From NCBI GenBank assembly GCA_012932295.1, contig JAAONU010000014.1, positions 22,152,011-22,216,010 of the forward strand: DNA of 64,000 bases. Direction: 5' to 3'. The notes under the pieces are model-generated. The model was not told where the DNA came from. It saw only the letters and a program-made list of their open reading frames with translations, and searched no databases. This document shows, one piece after another, positions 56,811 through 64,000 of this stretch. The first letter of the stretch is position 1; every line of letters begins with the position of its first letter. The stretch comes from Cyclina sinensis. Lineage: Eukaryota > Mollusca > Bivalvia > Venerida > Veneridae. Made by a program: the position numbers and the translations under genes.

Positions 56811-59800
56811 GCGTGTATGGCCGATACTAAATTTTCCTACCCAGTTTGTTTTCATAAGTTGTAGGAGATAGTGCAAGAAAGATATATAAACTATTTTATT
56901 ATTAAGAGTCACTCTTTGATTCCTAGAAAAATAGTACCTCGGGCTTCAGTTTTACTTCTTAAACTGAAAAACGAGAAGCAGTGTAATATTTTAGCAGGAA
57001 TACAAATCCTTTGCTTTAGTACTACACTGCTGATCCTCCCCGAGTAGAGTCAATGTTTCAATAAATTTTTAATATGCAGGAAACTGAGATTGATTACCAT
57101 ATTAAAATATTATAAAAATAGGTCAGACCAATTTTACACCCAAAATTTGCCTGGCATGAATCAAAACCTTAGTGTTATTGTAATTGTACCAGATGATCTT
57201 TACTTGCTCTGTTCAAACAAACATAATTGCAATATCCATAGGAATGATCTTGCCGACAGATAAGTGCTTCTGATTAGTACTGATAATAAGATTAATGATT
57301 TTTTTCCCTTTTGACACCAGAAAATGACGGCAAATTGCCAAGTCCTGTGTACGAGGCTTGGGAAGGCAAACACAAAGTACCTTTGCATTATTAAAGTCAA
57401 AGTATCAGTTAAATATTCATAACTCTGGAGGAAAATGCATAAAGCAAAATCATCTATCAATTTTTAACGTATGGCTATAATTACAAATCCTTTTTGACCT
57501 TGACCTTTGGAGCGGACTGAAACATATTTATCTCCTCTTTGCTTTAAGAAATATGCTTGACAGAACGCCGTTATTTCTGATGCTGTTTATAAACACATTC
57601 AATAACGATGACTTCTTCACTTCATACAACAACACGCAAACTCCCAAGTGCACAACTGACATCATATAATGCTGAACAATATATTAAGATATGACCACTG
57701 TAACCCTACTACATAAATAGAGACGAGCGAAGTATGTGACAAACTTAAGGAAGACTGTCAATCTGAAACTCGAAATCTTCCAAACTTCTGCGTTGCTTAA
57801 AATAGATTACGTTTGAAATTTCACCACTGTAGCTTTTACAGAGCAATTGGCAATTGAAGAATACATTTTTCGTGTTGCAGAACTTTCTTTACATTTTTTA
57901 TATACTAATAGCCATAATGATTAATTTTGCCTTATGTTTTGTAAGTTTCATTAGTCTCTTTGCATGTTCGTTGTTGTGCTATCACACACTCTAGTTTTGG
58001 CATGTCAAGCATATTTGAGGGTCCAGACTCAGAGAGATTACTTGCTTTGTGTACAAATTCTACTTACTTCGTATTGTATAATTAGCTGCAGAACGACAAT
58101 TTAATCAAGGGAAAATGTGCTAGTTATTTAATTTATACACTAAGAAAACACACTTGAATATTTAGGAAGAAATCTAGCGTTTGGACGAGAAACATTTCAA
58201 AGTTCAACTGACAGTCATTGCAAACAGCATAAGCAAGATGGCTGCACTGCTAGCAAATCTATCGATGGTGTAGATTCGTCGTCAAACTGGCAGGAATGTA
58301 GCTACACTTCAGGTGAACAGAATTCTTGGTGGAAACTTGATATCGGGCACCAATCGCACATTTGGTATGCTCGCATTTCGCCTCTTAGTGGAGGTAAGAT
58401 AATATATATTTAAGGTTATGCTGTCAGCTAGAAAGTAAACCTTTACGAAATCCACATTAAGTGCATTTGCATTTATACGGCTATACAGGGCTGTGCTCAG
58501 ATCTGCTGTAAAAACTAAGCTATATTTTATCAAAATTAAAGGTTTATGATAAGATTTTACATGTAGTAATGCAGAATTTGTATACCGGTTTCCTTTTTAA
58601 AAAGATATGATTCGTCACAAGGATGTCACGATGCTAACACATATATCTGGGTCATTTTGAGAGCTTTTTTAAAACTGCAAAGCTATTTGAATTATCAAAT
58701 AATGTGGTTAACTGTAAACATTTCAAAGAAGAGCATTTATTTACTTTTGAAAAAAGAGCTAATCTGTACATATGCAAAAGAGAATAGAGATCAATACCCG
58801 ATAGAGGAATCGAGTATAACATGTGCGAAAGTTCAGCTTTATCTTATTTAAGTATTAATAAATCTTAAATCAATTACCAGAATTATCATCAAAGTATTCC
58901 CGTTCTTGAAAAAAGAACAATGTACAGAAAGAATAGGGAACCACCAGTTCGTTATTTCTTACTCACATCTGAATAAGGCACAGAATATGTGACACAAGAA
59001 AACGGTTCACTTGTAATTAAACTGTATTCAACTGCATTAGAAAAGCAACTCAGTAATCAGACTTATGACTGAAAGCAACTGTGTCCTACAAGAAAAAAAA
59101 AGTCATCCATTATTCAAATTTGAACAAGGAACATAAGAGTAAGAAGACAGATTATCCTGTGCATTAATGCTGTTCCATTAGAATTTCACTCAACAAACTG
59201 ATCGCTTAGGCCAGTCGCGAGAATTTTTTTAAGCACTTAAGTTAATTAGAACTGCATTTGAATACCACTTATAAAGCATATCTGTAAAAGTTCTGTAATG
59301 GATAAACATTTACATATCTCCGAATTAGAAACACGAAATGAATGAGGGACAGTAGAATTAAAACATGGATAACAAGTTGTTACGGAGTGATTATAAACTC
59401 TCTTTCTTTTATTTTACTCAGTCGTCAATAATGTAATTGGAAATGCTCGCAGAAATTGCATATTAAACCCGGGAGATATAAAAGGATTTCTGGAAACAGA
59501 CGTCTTTGAGAAATGTTTGGTCTGGCAAAAATGAGGATAAATTGTTAATGTTATGACTTGTAGCGTATATGTTTCTGTTAAAAGTTTTATGATATGGTAA
59601 TTATTAATTTCTTTAATTGGTTAGATAACAGTTAATGTATATGGCTTTAAAATAACAAAGATAACAATAAGTTGCTACATCGTATAAGTTTTATATTTGA
59701 ATGTTATCAGTTAAGATCAAATTTGTTACAGATATTGTAATAAGGTCAGAAAAAAGCTTAGCCCCCAAAGTTAAATGGATATTGGTTAATATGATTTGCA

Positions 59801-62800
59801 TGTTACAATATGATTGTGTTGTCTTTATAAGGATATATATTGTTACGTGTTTATGTTAAATGTTTAAGTCCTGATATGTTACAAGGTTTCATTCAACATC
59901 CCTTGATAAATTCAACATCCTTTTATAAAAAAATGTTGGGGAGACTTACAATTTAAACGGATGCTTACCAGTTTAATTAAATATAAAGTATGTTTAATAT
60001 TCTTTAAGCAATCTTGAACTCTTTAATCAGTTCTGATTACAAAAAAAGAAAAGGATGAAGTTTTGTTTATCTAATAATATCTTATTTTGATGTGTGCTAT
60101 GTGTAGGGCATTATGTGAATTGTGACTTATATGTCATTTAACGTTAACCATGACTGGAATAAGCAATTTTTTTTTTTTTTATTATTTCTTCTACTAAAAT
60201 TGAAGTAGTCCGTTTACCATATGCTAAGTTTTGTGCTCTATATTTAAGGTTTATTTTCATTACTTACAGAACTTTTACAGAGTTGACAGCTTTTGCTGAT
60301 TATTTCTGGTACTTTTTAACGTCTATTCCTTAGCAGATCTGGTAAAACAAGCTATTGACTCGTTCCAACCTGATAGTTCTTTTGTTCCCCGTTTTAAAAT
60401 AACAATAAGGAGCTTGTCTCCCAGTTTTTATTTGACCTGTACATTATCTAAAAAAAAATACATCGCACAGCTTTGGTTGGTCAGATTTATGATTTATCAT
60501 TGCTGTTTTTCTTTTGAGAACGATAAGCCTGAATCATTATTCATTCTAACACTATCCGCAATTCGAGGACAATAAAAAAGAAGGAATTGAGCTGACGTCA
60601 CTGCAAACTACTTTCGGCTGTTGTTATTTGTCATTGTAAACCGATAATTGTTTTAAGATATTTGTATTAGTGAAATATTATTATGGACTAAATTATCTTT
60701 TTTGATGTTCATCTGTGATAAAAATATAGATATTTGTTTAAACGTACATTTTTTAACTGATAAACTAAAAATGACCTTGTTGTTTTCGTTTTCACGTCGG
60801 AAAAGAATAACGGGGTAGACGGAATAGGCTGACAGGGACAATAACCGTAATAAATGGCATGATAAGTAGTCCTTTGAAACTAAACATATGTGTTAGAATG
60901 GAAATAGATGTTAAAGTTTTGGTGATCTAACGTCAAATATAGTACGCTTTCTCGTTCAGGTGCGTAGTTATTAAACCACTCAGGCGTAAGGCCTTCGTGA
61001 TTAAAATACTACGCATCTGAACTCGACGCCGTGCTATATTTGACGGTAGATCACTCAAACTTTAAATCTATTTCCTAATTATATCTTAAGAAATACTAAT
61101 AGTTACGTTTTTCGCGTGTCATTTCTTCTGTTTCTCATTTGATCCCTGTTTTTATTTAAGGTTTCTTTTTGTTTTTTTGTTTTGTTTTTACAAATATCCG
61201 AGGAAACGGCTTAAAGTGATCTTGTGTTGATTTGTGCCAAACTTATTTCGTTGCTATGATAAAAAGAGGTAAACGTGTAAAATGTATGGATATTGACAAG
61301 TTTTTAGACTGATGTATATGAACCACTCCTCTAGAAAATTTCGTCTTTTTATCATCTCTGAGAAGATTTTAAAACTGGGTTATATAACAATTTCCGAAGA
61401 GTGAAGAACAATCTAGCAGTCATGCTTTTATCCAGTCTTCATTACATTTGTTTAGAATGTTTATCTTGATTTGTATTCACTTTCTTTTAAATTTGAAACT
61501 AGGCCTTATTGGGTAAAAAAGCTAGATCACTACCTAGAATAGCTCTTTTAAGAAATTATTTATTTGTATGGTTCTTGTACAAATTATTATGTTAAGATAC
61601 CTTATTAGTAGGCTGACTTACAGTTTATATTTCACTTGCAGTTAAGATCATTTTCTTATGAAGTTACAAGTTACAAGTCATCCTTCAAAACCCCGAAACA
61701 GTAAACATGCAAGTTAAAAATCTTAAAATACATCTGAACATATGCCTGTTAGACCAAATACGAACTTTATTTACAATTGAATATTAAATGTGCGTAACGT
61801 ATGAAAGGGTTTTCTTGAATTCAGTATCATATAAACAAATCAATGTAACTTATAATGAACAACTCTTTGTCTCAAATGACGTTCCGTTTAAATGCCGTTT
61901 TTCAAAATTACTCGTTTGAAAAAAAATGCCACTAAAGTAGATGTATTTTAACAAACTCGCAACATAGGGTTATTATAATGAGAGAATCAAATGCTTTTTT
62001 AATGCATCGTTATTTGTATTTGAGTCTTCCGCTTTTATTATACGTAAGGCCCTTAGCAGAAATATTACGAACTTAAGTGTGTTTAAGTTAATCTTTACTA
62101 CGTTGTAATAGCATAGTCATTAAATGACTTCTTGCCTCAGTGGACCTTCCTCAACTGCGTTTGGACGTATCTAACACTACAAACGGAACATGGAAAACCG
62201 TTAAGGATAAAACATCAGATCAGCTTCAAGTAAACAACTCACTAAACACAGTCGCCCGATATGTGAAGCTTACAAACCCTGATTACCCGTGGTTGATTAA
62301 AATATGCGAGATCAAAATATTCGGAGGTAAGTTTGTCATCACTGTTAGTTAAAGTTATTCCATTATATTTTACATAATACAAGAATAATTTATATTTAAC
62401 AGAAAGTTATTGGCCACCACAAAGTGTTTCTATTAAAACTCCCGACAGACTACAGATTTCGAATTGGTTGTTAATATCTTGTAAATGCTGCAAATGAAAC
62501 TTTGATATTTTACTGTATAAACTGTATGGATTCGACATACTTATGTCTTACGGAAAATGCAGTTATGTTCAATTGTTAGAAAAATGTGTTTAAGGGATGG
62601 CGTAATTATCTAGATTATTTGTCTTAAATATCTAAGTTTTGGGTACATGTTTTAACGAAAAAAAATCAGTCTGCTTTTGACATGACAACTTGATATGAGC
62701 ACAACTATACACATTAATTTAATATGTTGATTCATTTTAAATGTTGGTAAGCACAATCATTCTAGATTATTTGCTGTTCTATTGCAGACTGTCAAGCTGG

Positions 62801-63264
62801 ACTTTGTGGGTACGACTGTACTAAGAAGTGTCATTGTAGAAAAACAAATATATGGGATAAAATATCGGGCACATGTTCATTTGGTTGTAAGCGATGCTAT
62901 TCATTTCTAAAACAAATACGCGTACGCAGTCAGAAATAAAAAATATAAGAAACAAATATATCTTCAACAATTCCTCTCTAAACTATAAATCTTCATATAA
63001 CTCTATTGGCAACTTACTGTATCAAGGAAAACATCAACATTTATCATTAAGTCAGAAGTTTCTAAGGCTTTTTTCTTCTGACTTTGTTTATTTTTATTTT
63101 AGTTTCAGCCGGCAAGCGTAAGCTCTGGGGTTCAGCGTATGAACACAAATGTGGTCATTGTCTGAATGCTGCTCCGTGTGACGAATCCACGGGCGAGTGT
63201 CCATTAGGATGTCAGGAAGGTTACATCCCACCGAAATGTAACATGGGTAAGCAGCAATCATCTG
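51607..63264 (+). CDS. Gene 2: paralogous receptor-type PTP, N-terminal part (span of 8 exons, 3' partial)
   Basis: A second receptor of the same family, tandem to gene 1 and 7.6 kb downstream of its stop. Eight exons join in frame: signal peptide, EGF-like, F5/8C-1 (two exons), F5/8C-2 (two exons), and two altered EGF-like exons. The chain continues past the end of the window, so the transmembrane and phosphatase regions are not seen; calling it a phosphatase rests on its similarity to gene 1. It shows what gene 1 lacks here: the signal peptide and the first EGF exon. Confidence 0.82.
53565..53645. repeat. (AAAT)n microsatellite
   Basis: About fifteen aaat units with a few variants at the left, in gene 2 intron 1 near exon 53883. 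Confidence 0.9.
53883..54041 (+). CDS. Gene 2 exon 2: N-terminal EGF-like module
   Basis: 159 bases, phase 1-1, acceptor ttttttcag and donor gtgagt. It has nine cysteines: NCNTCASVPNGVNRFGPNC ... CHCKNNEEC ... GECPSGC ... GPGCQY. The odd count suggests one free Cys or pairing with another module. Gene 1's equivalent is not in the window. Confidence 0.85.
55284..55496 (+). CDS. Gene 2 exon 3: F5/8C domain 1, first half
   Basis: 213 bases, phase 1-1, acceptor tatag and donor gtgagt. NLANDGNLRTCSYTAE and FWRVWLPTQETIRELMIV are nearly identical to gene 1 exon a, with one codon less. Confidence 0.88.
55997..56227 (+). CDS. Gene 2 exon 4: F5/8C domain 1, second half
   Basis: 231 bases, phase 1-1, acceptor tttcag and donor gtaaaa. 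It carries PSDRQECY, DNVAPENETMIVLCKTP and CDVRINGG. The length matches gene 1 exon b exactly and most residues are shared, so the two genes diverged recently here. Confidence 0.9.
56777..56807. repeat. (CT)n microsatellite
   Basis: Fifteen CT units in gene 2 intron 4, pyrimidine on the plus strand. Confidence 0.92.
58166..58393 (+). CDS. Gene 2 exon 5: F5/8C domain 2, first half
   Basis: 228 bases, phase 1-1, acceptor tttag and donor gtaaga. Motifs RNLAFGRETFQS, SIDGVDSSSNW and SWWKLDIGHQ correspond to gene 1 exon c, but the loop between the first strand and the Asp-Gly motif is much altered. The loop is where this family usually contacts ligand, so specificity may differ. Confidence 0.9.
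58394..62140. other. Gene 2 intron 5
   Basis: 3.7 kb intron splitting F5/8C domain 2, as in gene 1 (0.8 kb there). Apart from the palindromic element at 60901-61074 no structured feature or exon was recognised. Confidence 0.6.
60901..61074. mobile_element. Palindromic MITE-like element
   Basis: Arms gaaatagatgttaaagtttt...gtgatctaacgtcaaatatag and its inverted partner ctatatttgacggtagatcac...aaatctatttc enclose about 60 bases that also pair partly (gcgtagt/actacgc). In gene 2 intron 5. Confidence 0.55.
62141..62326 (+). CDS. Gene 2 exon 6: F5/8C domain 2, second half
   Basis: 186 bases, phase 1-1, acceptor cctcag and donor gtaagt. It encodes DLPQLRLDVSNTTNGTW ... ARYVKLTNPD ... KICEIKIFGG, the closing strands of the domain. 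The preceding intron is 3.7 kb. Confidence 0.9.
62788..62886 (+). CDS. Gene 2 exon 7: truncated EGF-like module
   Basis: Starts like gene 1 exon e (DCQAGLCGYDCTKKCHC ... ISGTCSFG), then similarity breaks off. The usual end of the module is missing. An internal gtaagc at 62887 restores phase 1 and is the best donor; without it the frame runs to a stop just past 62930. The exon keeps six of the eight cysteines. Confidence 0.6.
63109..63264 (+). CDS. Gene 2 exon 8: degenerate EGF-like module
   Basis: Phase 1 from acceptor tttcag. Homologous to gene 1 exon f (CGHC ... STGECPLGC ... IPPKC), but the first two cysteines are replaced (Cys to Gly and Cys to Tyr). Two in-phase donors exist: gtaagc after 63246 and gtaatt after 63264. 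The second is homologous to gene 1, the first is closer to consensus. Confidence 0.65.
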
Positions 63265-63309
63265 GTAATTAACGTTGTCCGTGTATAGAAAAATATATTA
63301 AAGATACTT

Positions 63310-63620
63310 TAATGAATGTTCAAGACTCAGAATCGTTATCCCACCACTTGAAGAAGGGGCATAATGTTTTGATGTTGCCCGTAGTTCGGTAGATTACTTG
63401 GTTTCCGACAAATTTCTTGAGAAAACATAGGCAAAGAGAGTAGAGATCTGGTAGGTAGGATGTCCCTGATGAGTAGACAAAACCTCTTGGTTCCACAGTG
63501 TCAAAGGTTAAGCTCACGGGGGCTCACACTTTGAAAACAAATCCGATCAATAACTCAAGAACAACTGCACCGAGGACATTTAAACTTTAAAGGATGTTTT
63601 GGCATGATGACAAGACGAAC
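63310..63620. repeat. Dispersed repeat family R1, copy 3
   Basis: Has ctttgaaaacaaatccgatcaataactc and aagaacaactgcaccgaggac, as in the intergenic copies. It follows gene 2 exon 8. Confidence 0.55.
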
Positions 63621-64000
63621 TCTGTTAACATTATTTAAAACAAATATTTGTTTCTTTTCAATGTTTTAAGGAAAAAGGCATGTATGTTTAATTCAGTTGA
63701 GAGGGGAAACAGGTTAATGGTATTAGACAAAAAATAGAGACTATATGCAATCTTGTGTTTTTTCAATATATACAATAAAGGTTTTAATTTGGTATCGCGT
63801 TGGACAATTGATATATGTAGTGAAGGGATAAAAAATAATTCACTTTAAGCAACTGGAAGAAAATGTACAGTAATCAAAATGGTACACATTTACGACCAGT
63901 TTTTACAAGAAAAGAACTAATTTTATGTGAAATTATTTTAGTACTTTTTCAATTCGATATACAGACATAGATAAACTTATATTCATTATGTTCATCTCTT

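Overview
The window is AT-rich animal nuclear DNA with small exons and introns holding many transposon remnants. The gene content (receptor tyrosine phosphatases with discoidin-like and EGF-like ectodomains) and the dispersed repeat types suggest a lophotrochozoan, most likely a bivalve mollusc. That taxonomic call is an inference.

The main content is two tandem, same-strand paralogs of a receptor-type protein tyrosine phosphatase (RPTP). Gene 1 (781-44009, its 5' end is outside the window) can be traced through 32 exons. Joined, they stay in one open frame of about 1428 codons. The order is: two F5/8C (fucolectin/discoidin-like) domains, ten EGF-like modules, one transmembrane helix, a tyrosine-rich juxtamembrane segment, a catalytic PTP domain D1 (WPD loop and [10 protein letters not shown] signature intact), a degenerate D2 and a TGA stop. 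Gene 2 (51607 to beyond 64000) is seen only in its 5' half: signal peptide, one EGF-like exon, two F5/8C domains (two exons each) and two altered EGF-like exons. Every ectodomain exon internal to the chain is class 1-1. Four of gene 1's EGF exons (17.1-19.4 kb) are recent tandem duplicates that include intron sequence.

The non-coding space is dense with mobile DNA. It holds two large fold-back structures with tandemly repeated arms: 11352-15999, whose core carries a charged ORF with a PLDLS motif, and 29643-33063, with imperfect 9-bp target duplications. It also holds TTAA-flanked inverted-repeat elements with tRNA-like boxes (3121-3908 and 31564-31995), a C-rich minisatellite inside a terminal-inverted-repeat element (3994-5491), SINE-like tRNA-derived heads, a pogo/Tigger-like TIR element (20794-22235), a decayed L1-like LINE (about 22300-24890), and several hairpin MITEs and microsatellites.

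Inside gene 1's intron 15, on the minus strand, lie paralogous copies of the next two gene-1 exons (juxtamembrane 1 and 2). They have intact frames, matching phases and splice sites, and sit on the far side of the 29.6-33.1 kb fold-back element. This inverted exon pair, the EGF exon expansion and the hybrid EGF region of gene 2 show an RPTP family being rearranged. If made as predicted, the proteins would bind extracellular ligands through the discoidin/EGF array and dephosphorylate phosphotyrosine through D1; ligand and physiological role cannot be read from sequence.
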